Made by a program: the position numbers and the translations under genes. Below the pieces are notes generated by a model. That model was not told the DNA's origin and did no database searches. It worked only from the letters and a program-made list of their open reading frames with translations. This document shows positions 16,781 through 24,852 of a DNA stretch of 64,000 bases, piece by piece (the stretch's first letter is position 1; each line of letters opens with the position of its first letter). This DNA comes from CAIKMD01 sp036501365 (GTDB lineage: Bacteria > Pseudomonadota > Alphaproteobacteria > ATCC43930 > CGMCC-115725). The stretch covers positions 202,207 to 266,206 of the forward strand of contig DASYAL010000055.1 in assembly GCA_036501365.1 (NCBI GenBank), given 5' to 3'.

Positions 16781-17614
16781 TCAGCCCAGGAGGCTCGGAT
16801 CGATGGTGCCGCGAAAGCTGGTCGCGACCGGGCCGGTCATGATGACATGGTTGTCGGCACGCCACTCGATCTCGAGCGCACCGCCATCGGCTTGGATCGC
16901 GGCGCGGCGCTCGGCGAGGCCGCGTCGCGATGCGGCCACGAGTGCGGCGCAGGCGCCGCTGCCGCAGGCAAGGGTCAGCCCATCGCCGCGCTCCCAGACG
17001 CGCAAGCGGATTTGCTTCGGCGAGATGAGTTGTGCCACGCCAATATTGGCGTGTGCGGGAAAGATCGGATCGTGTTCGAGCTTGGGGCCCAGCGTCGCGA
17101 TATCGATAGCCGCGACATCGGCGACGAAGAAGGTCGCATGCGGATTGCCCATGCTGGTGCCGACCGGATCGCTGAGTGGGCCGAGGCTCAGCGGCACGTG
17201 CAGCGTGTCGCAGTCGCGTGCCAGCGGAATCTCGCGCCAGCCGAAGCGCGGCTCGCCCATATCGACGGCAATGCGATAGTCGGCGGCGCTCTGCGCTTCG
17301 ACCAGGCCCGCCAACGTGTCGATGGTGACGCGGTCGCGCTTGCTCTCAGCGAGCAGCAACGCGGCGACGCAGCGCGCGCCATTGCCGCAAGCCTCGGCCT
17401 CGCTGCCGTCGGCATTGCGGATGCGCATAAAGGCGTCGGCGCCGGCCCTACGCGGCTTCTCGATGACGAGAATCTGGTCGCAGCCGATGCCGCGATGGCG
17501 GTCGGCGATCGCCCGCGCCGCGGCGGCGTCGAGCGTCACCGCATGCGCGCGCGCATCGAGAATGACGAAGTCGTTCCCGAGTCCATGCGTCTTGACGAAT
17601 TCGAGCGCGCGCAT
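16781..17614 (-). CDS. dapF: Diaminopimelate epimerase
   Basis: 277 residues. Catalytic cysteines sit in EACGNGARCVA and the late LACGSGACAALVA. KTHGLGNDFVILD opens the protein and MGNPHATFFV is in the middle. It interconverts LL- and meso-diaminopimelate for lysine and peptidoglycan. The ATG at 17614 is the natural start. The frame stays open upstream but crosses a hairpin-plus-T-run terminator at 17644-17678, which argues against a longer protein and means dapF would need a promoter very close to its start. First gene of dapF-mtaB-ftsY. Confidence 0.94.
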   Translation of the reverse strand: MRALEFVKTHGLGNDFVILDARAHAVTLDAAAARAIADRHRGIGCDQILVIEKPRRAGADAFMRIRNADGSEAEACGNGARCVAALLLAESKRDRVTIDTLAGLVEAQSAADYRIAVDMGEPRFGWREIPLARDCDTLHVPLSLGPLSDPVGTSMGNPHATFFVADVAAIDIATLGPKLEHDPIFPAHANIGVAQLISPKQIRLRVWERGDGLTLACGSGACAALVAASRRGLAERRAAIQADGGALEIEWRADNHVIMTGPVATSFRGTIDPSLLG

Positions 17615-17643
17615 CGCGCGGTTATAGAGCGCGCGGGTGACAT

Positions 17644-17678
17644 AAAAAAGCGCGGAGCCTTTGACGGATTCCGCGCTT
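17644..17678 (-). terminator. Leftward intrinsic terminator upstream of dapF
   Basis: Perfect 9-bp arms AAGCGCGGA / TCCGCGCTT with a 13-base loop. Read leftward it is followed by six T residues. It ends 30 bp before dapF. It implies a leftward transcript arising between here and ffh, or an attenuator for dapF. Confidence 0.6.
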
Positions 17679-17711
17679 ACGACGCCCGATGATGCGTCTG
17701 ACGGTTCGCGA

Positions 17712-17873
17712 TCAGTGGAGGGAAGTGTCGACCGAGGCGTTGGCGCCGGCCGCGTTGCCCGCGCCGACCGACCCGCTCGCACCGGCCGACGGGGGCCGGG
17801 CGTTGCGCAGTTGAGCGCGGCGTTGACATAAGGGCTTGAGCGACCTAGCTTCCTGGCGCTTCCCCGGGAGCAT
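17712..17873 (-). CDS. Possible 53-aa small protein (unrecognised)
   Basis: ATG-to-TGA frame of 53 codons in the otherwise gene-free 17615-17963 interval. The N-terminal half is basic; the C-terminal half is Gly/Ala/Ser/Asn-rich (AGASGSVGAGNAAGANASVD), a low-complexity style seen in small exported proteins. No signal peptide or clear ribosome site is visible. Its only support is the leftward intrinsic terminator 34 bp downstream. It could be chance coding in GC-rich DNA. Confidence 0.25.
   Translation of the reverse strand: MLPGKRQEARSLKPLCQRRAQLRNARPPSAGASGSVGAGNAAGANASVDTSLH
17823..17851 (+). promoter_or_regulatory. Weak candidate sigma-70 promoter for ffh
   Basis: TTGACA (perfect -35) followed after 17 bases by TAGCTT (poor -10), about 110 bp before the ffh start. 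The rest of the 17615-17963 spacer holds only the terminator and the doubtful small frame. Confidence 0.3.
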
Positions 17874-17963
17874 TTCGATGTCTTACCCCGTTGGGGTCGG
17901 TCGGTCCGCGAGTATCGCGCACCGGCTGGATTTGGCGTCTCTTAAGGGTTTGACCATAGAGCG

Positions 17964-19340
17964 ATGTTCGAGAGCCTGAGCAACCGCTTCAACGACGTCT
18001 TCGACCGGCTGCGCCGCCGCGGCGCGCTCAGCGAGGCCGATGTCGATTCGGCGATGCGCGAGATCCGTGTCGCGCTGCTCGAAGCCGATGTCGCGCTGCC
18101 AGTGGTGAAGAGCTTCGTCGATGGCGTGCGCGCCAAGGCGGTCGGTCAGGAAGTGCTGCGCTCGGTCGCGCCGGCACAAATGGTGGTGAAGATCGTCCAC
18201 GACCATCTCGTCGAAAGCCTCGGCTCCGACCAGTCGGGCGCGCTCAACCTCAACGCCGTGCCGCCGGTCGTCGTGATGATGGTCGGGCTGCAAGGCTCGG
18301 GCAAAACCACCACGTCGGCGAAGCTCGCGCGGCTCCTGAAAGACCGCGAGCGGCGCAAGATCTTGCTGGCCTCGCTCGACGTGAACCGGCCCGCGGCGCA
18401 AGAGCAGCTCGCGGTACTGGCGCAGCAGATCGACGTGCCCTCGCTGCCGGTGGTGATGCTGGAGCGGCCGGTCGCGATCGCCAAGCGCGCGCTCGAGACC
18501 GGTAGGCGCGAAGGCTACGATGTCGTGATCCTCGACACCGCCGGCCGGCTCCATATCGACGAGCCGCTGATGCAGGAAGTCGCGGCGGTGCGCGATGCGA
18601 CCAACCCGACCGAGACGCTGCTGGTCGCCGACGCGCTGACCGGCCAGGACGCGGTCAATCTCGCCAAGAGCTTTGCCGAGCGCATCGGCATCACCGGCAT
18701 CATCCTGACCCGCATCGATGGTGATGCGCGCGGCGGCGCCGCGCTCTCGATGCGCGCGGTCACCGGCCAGCCGATCAAATTCGTCGGTACCGGCGAGAAG
18801 CTCGACGCGATCGAGGCCTTCCACGCCGACCGCATCGCCGGCCGCATTCTCGGCATGGGCGACGTGGTCGGCCTGGTCGAGAAAGCCGCCGAGACGATCG
18901 ATCGCGACGAAGCGGAAAAGCTTGCGAAGAAGCTGCAGAAAGGCAGCTTCGATCTCGACGATCTTGCCGGCCAGCTGAAGCAGCTACGCAAGATGGGCGG
19001 CATGGGAGGCGTTATGGGCATGCTGCCGGGCGTCAACAAGATCAAGAAGCAGCTCGGCGAGGCAAATATCGACGAAGGACTGCTGAAACGCCAGGAAGCG
19101 ATCATCTCGTCGATGACCAAGAAAGAGCGGCGCAATCCGAAACTGCTCGACGGCTCGCGGCGGCGGCGTATCGCCTCCGGCTCGGGCACCACGGTGCCCG
19201 AGATCAATCGCTTGCTGAAGCAGTATCAGGACATGGCCGACATGATGAAGCGCATGAACAAGCTCGGCAAAAAAGGTTTGCAGCGGCACGGCGTCCAGGC
19301 GCTGCTGCCGGGCGGCGGCAGCGGCCTCAGGCCGCGCTGA
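17964..19340 (+). CDS. ffh: Signal recognition particle protein Ffh
   Basis: 458 residues. N domain, then GTPase motifs GLQGSGKTTTSAKLA, DVNRPAAQEQL, DTAGRLH and TRIDGDARGG, and the Met-rich M domain (LRKMGGMGGVMGMLPG, YQDMADMMKRMNKLG) that binds 4.5S RNA and signal sequences. It works with FtsY, encoded divergently at 14609. It heads the rightward block ffh-rpsP-rimM-trmD-rplS. The 4.5S RNA gene is not in this window as far as I can see. Confidence 0.96.
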   Translation: MFESLSNRFNDVFDRLRRRGALSEADVDSAMREIRVALLEADVALPVVKSFVDGVRAKAVGQEVLRSVAPAQMVVKIVHDHLVESLGSDQSGALNLNAVPPVVVMMVGLQGSGKTTTSAKLARLLKDRERRKILLASLDVNRPAAQEQLAVLAQQIDVPSLPVVMLERPVAIAKRALETGRREGYDVVILDTAGRLHIDEPLMQEVAAVRDATNPTETLLVADALTGQDAVNLAKSFAERIGITGIILTRIDGDARGGAALSMRAVTGQPIKFVGTGEKLDAIEAFHADRIAGRILGMGDVVGLVEKAAETIDRDEAEKLAKKLQKGSFDLDDLAGQLKQLRKMGGMGGVMGMLPGVNKIKKQLGEANIDEGLLKRQEAIISSMTKKERRNPKLLDGSRRRRIASGSGTTVPEINRLLKQYQDMADMMKRMNKLGKKGLQRHGVQALLPGGGSGLRPR

Positions 19341-19391
19341 TCGGTTCCGACGACGAATACGGAAAGCATCACGGGATCATAAGGAGAATTC

Positions 19392-19769
19392 ATGGGTCTT
19401 AAAATTCGCATGTCGCGGGGCGGCGCCAAGAAGCGTCCGTTCTACAGCATCGTCGTTGCGGATTCGCGCAGCCCGCGCGACGGCCGCTTCATCGAGAAGC
19501 TCGGCACCTATAATCCGATGGTCGACAAGGGCCATCCCGAGCGCATCACCTTGAAGACCGAACGCATCGAGCATTGGTTGAAGGCCGGCGCGCTGCCGAG
19601 TGACCGCGTTGCGCGCTTCCTCGGCGATGCAGGGCTGCGGCCGAAGCCGAGCTACAACGAAACGCCCAAGAAGTCGGCGCCCAAGACGAAGGCGCAGGAA
19701 CGCGCCAAGGCCGCCGCCGGCGAGGCTGCCGCCGCCGCGGCTGCGCCCGCTGCCGCGCCGAGCGCCTGA
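19392..19769 (+). CDS. rpsP: 30S ribosomal protein S16
   Basis: 125 residues. The first 80 are classic S16 (LKIRMSRGGAKKRPFYSIVV, DGRFIEKLGTYNPM, IEHWLKAGALPSDRV). The remaining 45 form a Lys-then-Ala-rich tail common in alphaproteobacterial S16. ATG 19392 follows AAGGAG. It is involved in 30S assembly. Downstream, before rimM, are a 7-bp hairpin and a repeat element with two hairpins. Confidence 0.95.
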   Translation: MGLKIRMSRGGAKKRPFYSIVVADSRSPRDGRFIEKLGTYNPMVDKGHPERITLKTERIEHWLKAGALPSDRVARFLGDAGLRPKPSYNETPKKSAPKTKAQERAKAAAGEAAAAAAAPAAAPSA

Positions 19770-19809
19770 TAGGCCGGAAATAGGCGATGCTTGCAGCTCC
19801 GCCCATCCA

Positions 19810-19891
19810 CGACCGCATTCGCGGTCGTTCCCTCCCCCTCAAGGGGGGAGGGAAGACACCCCAATTACCCTCCCCCTTGAAGGGGGAGGGT
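19810..19891. repeat. Palindromic repeat element between rpsP and rimM
   Basis: Three hairpins in a row: CGACCGC-ATTC-GCGGTCG (19810-19827), a CCCTCCCC / GGGGAGGG hairpin (19830-19852), and ACCCTCCCCCTT / AAGGGGGAGGGT (19867-19891). The last two are copies of one C/G-run palindrome of the kind dispersed through alphaproteobacterial intergenic regions. The G-rich 3' edge runs directly into the rimM ribosome site. Translating upstream through it gives an artificial 39-residue extension of RimM. Confidence 0.75.
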
Positions 19892-19903
19892 AAGGGTGGG
19901 GGT

Positions 19904-20431
19904 GTGGAAGCGCGCATCTGTCTCGGCATCATCACCGGCGTCCACGGCATCAAGGGCTGGGTGCGGGTGAAGAGCTTCACCGCCGCGCCCGAAGCGGTCG
20001 CTGCCTACGGTCCGCTGCAGGACGAGAGCGGCGCGCGACGCTTCGATCTGGAGATCGTCGGCGCCGGCAAGGGCGTGCTCCTGGCGCGGATCGCGGGTAT
20101 CGCGGACCGCAACGCCGCCGAGCGTCTCAAAGGTTTGCGGCTCTACGTGCAGCGCGCCGATCTGCCGCCGCCCGCGGACGACGAGTTCTACGAGGCCGAT
20201 CTCGTCGGCCTCGAAGCGCTGCGCGAAGACGGCACCCGCTTCGGCACCATTCGCGCGGTCAATGATTTCGGCGCCGGGGCCAGCCTCGAGATCGAGGACG
20301 AAACGGGCAAGACCGTCGTCGTGCCGTTCACCACCGTGGCGGTGCCGCTGGTGGATGTCGCGGGCAAGCGCGTCGTGGTCGTGCCGCCCGCGGGGCTGTT
20401 TGATGCGCCTGCAAGAGCCGGCGAGGAATAG
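19904..20431 (+). CDS. rimM: Ribosome maturation factor RimM
   Basis: 175 residues from GTG 19904. The N-terminal CLGIITGVHGIKGWVRVKSFT and the PRC-barrel half (YEADLVGLEAL, VPFTTVAVPLVDV) are typical. It binds S19 and helps 30S head maturation. The longer open frame from 19787 would translate the C/G-run repeat and is rejected. GTG with upstream AAGGGTGGGGG is the best start. Six bases separate it from trmD. Confidence 0.92.
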   Translation: MEARICLGIITGVHGIKGWVRVKSFTAAPEAVAAYGPLQDESGARRFDLEIVGAGKGVLLARIAGIADRNAAERLKGLRLYVQRADLPPPADDEFYEADLVGLEALREDGTRFGTIRAVNDFGAGASLEIEDETGKTVVVPFTTVAVPLVDVAGKRVVVVPPAGLFDAPARAGEE

Positions 20432-20436
20432 CGCGC

Positions 20437-21135
20437 ATGCCCTGGACCGCGACCGTGCTGACGATCTTTCCCGAGATGTTCCCGGGGCCGCTGGCGCATT
20501 CGCTCGCCGGCAAGGCGCTCGCCGACAATATCTGGCGGCTCGACACGGTCGACATCCGCGATTTCGCGCAGGACCGGCATCGCACGGTCGACGACGCGCC
20601 GTTCGGCGGCGGTCCGGGTATGGTGATGCGCCCCGACGTGCTCGACCGCGCCCTCGCCGCGACGGCGGCAACGGGTCCCACGATCTGTCTTTCACCGCGC
20701 GGGCCGCGGCTCGACCAGACGCGCGTCGCGGCGCTTGCCGCGGGACCGGGGGTGCGGCTGCTCTGCGGCCGCTTCGAAGGCATCGATCAGCGCGTCATCG
20801 ATGCGCATCGGATCGAGGAGCTCAGTCTCGGCGACTTCGTCTTGTCGGGCGGCGAGCCGGCGGCGGTCGCGCTGCTCGACGCTTGCATTCGCCTGTTGCC
20901 CGGTGTCGTCGGCGATGCCGCGACCCTCGAGGAAGAGAGCTTCCAGCACGGCCTGCTCGAATATCCCCATTACACGCGGCCGCAGGAATGGCAGGGCCGC
21001 GCGGTGCCCGAGGTTCTGCTCTCGGGCCATCACGAAAACATCCGCCGCTGGCGGATGACAGAAGCGGAACGGGTCACGCGCGAGCGCCGGCCCGATCTTT
21101 GGCAACGATATTTGGCCCGCCCAGGGCGTCTTTAA
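20437..21135 (+). CDS. trmD: tRNA (guanine-N1)-methyltransferase TrmD
   Basis: 232 residues. The SPOUT trefoil-knot methyltransferase has LTIFPEMFPGPLAHSL at the start, DDAPFGGGPGMVM, LLCGRFEGIDQRVID, and the SAM-knot stretch LSLGDFVLSGGEPAAVALLDA. It makes m1G37 in tRNAs reading CNN/GNN codons. The C-terminal domain is present, with HYTRPQEW and GHHENIRRWR. Standard rimM-trmD-rplS order. Confidence 0.96.
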   Translation: MPWTATVLTIFPEMFPGPLAHSLAGKALADNIWRLDTVDIRDFAQDRHRTVDDAPFGGGPGMVMRPDVLDRALAATAATGPTICLSPRGPRLDQTRVAALAAGPGVRLLCGRFEGIDQRVIDAHRIEELSLGDFVLSGGEPAAVALLDACIRLLPGVVGDAATLEEESFQHGLLEYPHYTRPQEWQGRAVPEVLLSGHHENIRRWRMTEAERVTRERRPDLWQRYLARPGRL

Positions 21136-21171
21136 AACTCGTCACTGAAAGCGTTTAGGTTGGAGAGAAAG

Positions 21172-21585
21172 ATGAACCTGCTGCAATCGCTCGAACAGGA
21201 AGAGATCAAGAAGCTGGCCGCCTTGCGGCCGACGCCGGAGTTCCGGCCGGGCGATACGCTGCGCGTCAGCGTCAAGGTCGTCGAAGGCGAGCGCGAGCGC
21301 ATCCAAGCCTTCGAGGGCGTGTGCATCGCGCGCAAGAATTCGGGCGTGAATTCCAACTTCACGCTGCGCAAGATCTCCTACGGCGAGGGCGTCGAGCGTA
21401 TCTTTCCGCTCTACTCCCCGCGCATCACGGCGATCGAGGTGGTGCGGCGCGGCGCCGTCCGTCGCGCCAAGCTCTATTACCTGCGCGCGCTGCGTGGCAA
21501 GGCGGCGCGCATCACGGAACGTGGCCGCGACACGACTGCGGCGGTGGTTGTGCCGGAGACCGGCGCGGAAGAACAGGTGTCCTGA
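21172..21585 (+). CDS. rplS: 50S ribosomal protein L19
   Basis: 137 residues. PGDTLRVSVKVVEGERERIQ, FEGVCIARKN, FTLRKISYGEGVERIFPLYSP and the RRAKLYYLRALRGKAARI tail are diagnostic. ATG 21172 lies after GGAGAGAAAG; an in-frame TTG 12 bases upstream is part of the ribosome site region and is rejected. L19 sits at the 30S-50S interface. leuC begins 4 bp downstream. Confidence 0.96.
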   Translation: MNLLQSLEQEEIKKLAALRPTPEFRPGDTLRVSVKVVEGERERIQAFEGVCIARKNSGVNSNFTLRKISYGEGVERIFPLYSPRITAIEVVRRGAVRRAKLYYLRALRGKAARITERGRDTTAAVVVPETGAEEQVS

Positions 21586-21588
21586 CCC

Positions 21589-22995
21589 ATGCCCGGTGCT
21601 CGTACGCTCTTCGATAAGATCTGGGACAGCCATCTGGTCGACCAGCAGCCGGACGGCACCTGTCTCCTCTATGTCGATCGCCATCTCGTCCATGAAGTGA
21701 CGAGCCCGCAGGCCTTTTCCGGCTTGCGCGACTCCGGCCGTATCGTGCGCAATCCCAAGGCGACGCTTGCCACGGTCGATCACAACGTGCCGACCACCGA
21801 TCGCTCGCACGGCATCGAGGAGCCGGAATCGCGCTTCCAGGTCGAAACGCTCGAGCGCAACGTCAAGGAATTCGGCATCCCCTATTTCGGGATGAACGAC
21901 ATCCGTCAGGGCATCGTCCATATCATCGGTCCCGAGCAGGGCATGACCCAGCCCGGCATGACCATTGTCTGCGGCGACAGCCACACCGCGACGCATGGCG
22001 CTTTCGGCGCGCTCGCTTTCGGCATCGGCACGTCGGAGGTCGAGCATGTGCTGGCAACGCAAACGCTGATCCAGCGCCGCGCGAAGAACATGCTGGTCCA
22101 AGTCGACGGCGACCTCCCCTTCGGCGTCACGGCCAAGGACCTGATCCTCGGCATCATCGGCCATATCGGCACCGCGGGCGGCACCGGTCATGTCATCGAA
22201 TATGCCGGCTCGGCGATCCGCAAGCTGTCGATGGAAGGCCGCATGACGGTCTGCAACATGTCGATCGAAGGTGGTGCCCGCGCCGGCCTCGTCGCACCCG
22301 ACGAGATCACCTACGACTATCTCAAGGGTCGGCCGATGGTGCCGAAAGGCGCCGCCTGGGAGCAGGCGCTCGCTTTCTGGAAGACGCTGCCGTCCGATCC
22401 GGGCGCGCGCTACGACACCGAGGTGAAGCTCGATGCGGCGAAGATCGTGCCGCAAGTCACCTGGGGCACCAGCCCGCAGGACGTGCTGCCGATCACCGGT
22501 GCGGTGCCTAATCCCGGCGGCGAGAAGAACGATCTCAAGCGCGAGGCGATGGAGCGCTCGCTCGACTATATGGGGCTCAAAGCTGGTACGCCGCTGAAGG
22601 AGTTGACGATCCAGCGCGCCTTCATCGGCTCCTGCACCAACGGCCGCATCGAGGATTTGCGCGCCGCCGCGGCTGTGGCCAAAGGCCGTAAGGTCGCCGC
22701 GGGCGTCAACGCACTGGTCGTGCCGGGCTCCGGTCTCGTCAAGGAGCAGGCCGAAGAGGAAGGTCTCGACAAAATCTTCCTCGAGGCCGGCTTCGAGTGG
22801 CGCGAGCCAGGTTGCTCGATGTGCCTGGCGATGAACGCCGACAAGCTCGAGCCGGGCGAGCGTTGCGCCTCGACCTCGAACCGCAATTTCGAGGGCCGCC
22901 AGGGCCGCGGCGGCCGCACGCATCTGATGAGCCCGGCGATGGCCGCGGCCGCGGCCGTCACCGGCAAGCTCGCGGATGTCAGAGACCTCGGCTAG
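21589..22995 (+). CDS. leuC: 3-isopropylmalate dehydratase, large subunit
   Basis: 468 residues of the aconitase family. Fe-S cysteines are in IGSCTNGRIEDL and GCSMCLAMN; active-site motifs include VCGDSHTATHGAFGALAFGIGTSEVEHVLATQ with Asp/His residues. With LeuD it isomerises 2- to 3-isopropylmalate in leucine synthesis. It follows rplS closely. leuD and leuB come 1.2 kb later, split from leuC by a repeat and two leftward genes. Confidence 0.96.
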   Translation: MPGARTLFDKIWDSHLVDQQPDGTCLLYVDRHLVHEVTSPQAFSGLRDSGRIVRNPKATLATVDHNVPTTDRSHGIEEPESRFQVETLERNVKEFGIPYFGMNDIRQGIVHIIGPEQGMTQPGMTIVCGDSHTATHGAFGALAFGIGTSEVEHVLATQTLIQRRAKNMLVQVDGDLPFGVTAKDLILGIIGHIGTAGGTGHVIEYAGSAIRKLSMEGRMTVCNMSIEGGARAGLVAPDEITYDYLKGRPMVPKGAAWEQALAFWKTLPSDPGARYDTEVKLDAAKIVPQVTWGTSPQDVLPITGAVPNPGGEKNDLKREAMERSLDYMGLKAGTPLKELTIQRAFIGSCTNGRIEDLRAAAAVAKGRKVAAGVNALVVPGSGLVKEQAEEEGLDKIFLEAGFEWREPGCSMCLAMNADKLEPGERCASTSNRNFEGRQGRGGRTHLMSPAMAAAAAVTGKLADVRDLG

Positions 22996-23005
22996 GTAAA
23001 CATAT

Positions 23006-23087
23006 CGTCATTGCGAGGAGCAAAGCGACGAAGCAATCCAGAGCCTCAGACATTGCCCTGGATTGCTTCGCTTCGCTCGCAATGACG
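23006..23087. repeat. Dispersed palindromic repeat after leuC
   Basis: A long imperfect inverted repeat. The left arm 23006-23041 (begins CGTCATTGCGAGGAGC) and right arm 23058-23087 (ends GCTCGCAATGACG) pair over about 30 bases around a 16-base centre. This sequence type is a familiar high-copy intergenic element in many proteobacteria. It sits between the converging leuC and cysteine-hydrolase genes and could act as a transcription end or RNA stabiliser. Confidence 0.8.
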
Positions 23088-23094
23088 ATCCTTT

Positions 23095-23724
23095 CTAAAA
23101 CTTGATCATGTCGCTGCGCGTCACGGTCACCGACTTGGTCGTGACCGGCGGGCCGCCGCCACCCATGTGCCAGGCGGCATAGGCTTCGCGGAACGCGCTT
23201 TCGGACGGCAGGCAGTCGATCGGATAGATTACCGTATAGCCGCGCTGTGCCGCGGCGGCGCCCGTGCCGATGCCGACGCCTTGCGCCGAGGTGCCGCACA
23301 AAATCACGGTTTTGATGCCGTGCTCTTTCAAGCGCTGGTCGAGATCGTCACCATAGAATTTGTCCGGTCCGCCCTGCTTCTGGTCGATCACCTCGCCAGC
23401 GCGCGGCGCGAAGCTCGGCTCGATAGGCTGCCCGCCGCCGGGTAACGTATAGAGAACGAGCATATTGGCCGCGCGGGCCCGGTCATGCAGCGCTTTAAGC
23501 TTCGGCACGTCTTCGACGCAGCGCGGCCGCGCGCCGCAATTCTCTTTCATAAAGTCGAAGAGGAACAGCGCGGTGGTCTTCGGATCGACCGTCACCGGCT
23601 TCAACTCCGGCGGCGGCGGCATTTGAATCGTCGACCATTCGCTGATCAGATCGGCGGCCGTCGCGCGCGTCGCAAGCAAAGCCGCGCCGATCGCGGCAAT
23701 GAAGATCAATTTCCCAAAACGCAT
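23095..23724 (-). CDS. Exported isochorismatase-like cysteine hydrolase
   Basis: 209 residues with a signal peptide (LIFIAAIGAALLATRATAA). The isochorismatase fold appears as ALFLFDFMKENC (catalytic Asp), a Lys-containing middle region and the nucleophile motif VILCGTSAQGVG, with the usual cis-peptide area before it. Most relatives are cytoplasmic, so periplasmic location is less usual. The substrate is unknown (amide or vinyl ether type). The gene stands alone, with converging leuC. Confidence 0.84.
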   Translation of the reverse strand: MRFGKLIFIAAIGAALLATRATAADLISEWSTIQMPPPPELKPVTVDPKTTALFLFDFMKENCGARPRCVEDVPKLKALHDRARAANMLVLYTLPGGGQPIEPSFAPRAGEVIDQKQGGPDKFYGDDLDQRLKEHGIKTVILCGTSAQGVGIGTGAAAAQRGYTVIYPIDCLPSESAFREAYAAWHMGGGGPPVTTKSVTVTRSDMIKF

Positions 23725-23809
23725 ACTTCCCCTCCCTCGATGAATTTGTTTTCATGCATTCTATCGGGGAGGCTCGCTCGCCGCCATCACGTGGCGGTGA
23801 GGCGTTCGT

Positions 23810-24136
23810 CTAGAGCCGGCGGAGGATGCCGCCGATCAAACCGGCGACTACGAGCGCCGCGATCAAGGGCAGGGTGATCGCCACCGCGCCGAGGAAGATG
23901 AAGAAGCCGAGCGCGCCGAGGGCGGCCAGCGCCGCGAAGATCACGAAAATACCGAGCGGCCCGGGCGCGCCGTGGCGCAGCCGGGCATAGCGCGGATCGT
24001 TGCTCCAGACCCAGACCCGGCTCTGTGCGTCTTGCGGCCCGCGGCGGTCCTGCCAGCGCGGCCGATCGGGCGCGCCGGGCGGAATGATCTCGGGCTCGGG
24101 ACGTTCGGCTTTTGAATTGGGGTCGCGGTCGCTCAT
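23810..24136 (-). CDS. Small membrane protein (hypothetical)
   Basis: 108 residues from ATG 24136. The first 60 are charged and Pro-rich (SDRDPNSKAERPEPEIIPPG), then two adjacent membrane helices (PLGIFVIFAALAALGALGFF and ITLPLIAALVVAGLIGGIL) ending in ILRRL. No family function is known to me. It is divergent from leuD, with a 97-bp shared spacer. Longer upstream readings have no ribosome site. Confidence 0.65.
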   Translation of the reverse strand: MSDRDPNSKAERPEPEIIPPGAPDRPRWQDRRGPQDAQSRVWVWSNDPRYARLRHGAPGPLGIFVIFAALAALGALGFFIFLGAVAITLPLIAALVVAGLIGGILRRL

Positions 24137-24233
24137 CGCTTCTATGTGTGCTCTCCGGGCCGGTAAGGCAAGCCGCGGCTTGCCTAAGCAGGTCTGCTCC
24201 CCTAAACCAAGCACCAGAAAAGCGAGGCATTTC

Positions 24234-24839
24234 ATGGATAAATTCACCACTCTCACCGGCGTCGCCGCGCCGCTGCCGATGATCAATGTCGACACCGACA
24301 AGATCATTCCGAAGCAGCATCTGAAGACGGTCGAGCGCACCGGCCTCGGCAAGGCCTTGTTCGAGGAGTTGCGCTATCGCGCTGACGGTAGCGAGAATCC
24401 CGATTTCGTCCTGAACCAGTCCGCCTATCGCCAGGCGAAAATCCTCGTCGCCGGCGAGAATTTCGGCTGCGGCAGCTCGCGCGAGCACGCGCCCTGGGCG
24501 CTGATGGATTTCGGCATCCGCTGTGTCATCGCCTCGTCTTTCGCGGATATTTTCTACAGCAACAGCTTCAAGAACGGCATGCTGCTGATCAAGCTGCCGC
24601 AAGCGATCGTCAACGAGCTGATGGACGACGCGAAGAAGGGCGCCAATGCGCGGCTCACCGTCGATCTCGCCAGCCAGACGGTCACCCGGCCCGATGGCGG
24701 CACGGTGAAGTTCGACATCGATCCTTTCCTCAAGGAATGCCTCTTGAAGGGGCTCGACGATATCGGCATCACCTTGAAGAAAGAATCGAAGATCGTTTCC
24801 TTCGAGCAAAAGCGGCGCCTCGCGCAGCCCTGGCTCTGA
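24234..24839 (+). CDS. leuD: 3-isopropylmalate dehydratase, small subunit
   Basis: 201 residues from ATG 24234 (preceded by AGCGAGG). NVDTDKIIPKQHLKTVERTGLG and the swivel-domain motif GENFGCGSSREHAPWAL are diagnostic. It forms the isomerase heterodimer with LeuC. The frame is open well upstream but that region is the divergent small membrane protein gene. leuB follows after 13 bp, so leuD-leuB form a unit. Confidence 0.95.
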   Translation: MDKFTTLTGVAAPLPMINVDTDKIIPKQHLKTVERTGLGKALFEELRYRADGSENPDFVLNQSAYRQAKILVAGENFGCGSSREHAPWALMDFGIRCVIASSFADIFYSNSFKNGMLLIKLPQAIVNELMDDAKKGANARLTVDLASQTVTRPDGGTVKFDIDPFLKECLLKGLDDIGITLKKESKIVSFEQKRRLAQPWL

Positions 24840-24852
24840 GCGGAGGAGACTG

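Noticed and set aside
19787..19903. N-terminal extension of RimM
   Set aside because: It translates the palindromic C/G-run repeat; RimM homology begins at the GTG at 19904.
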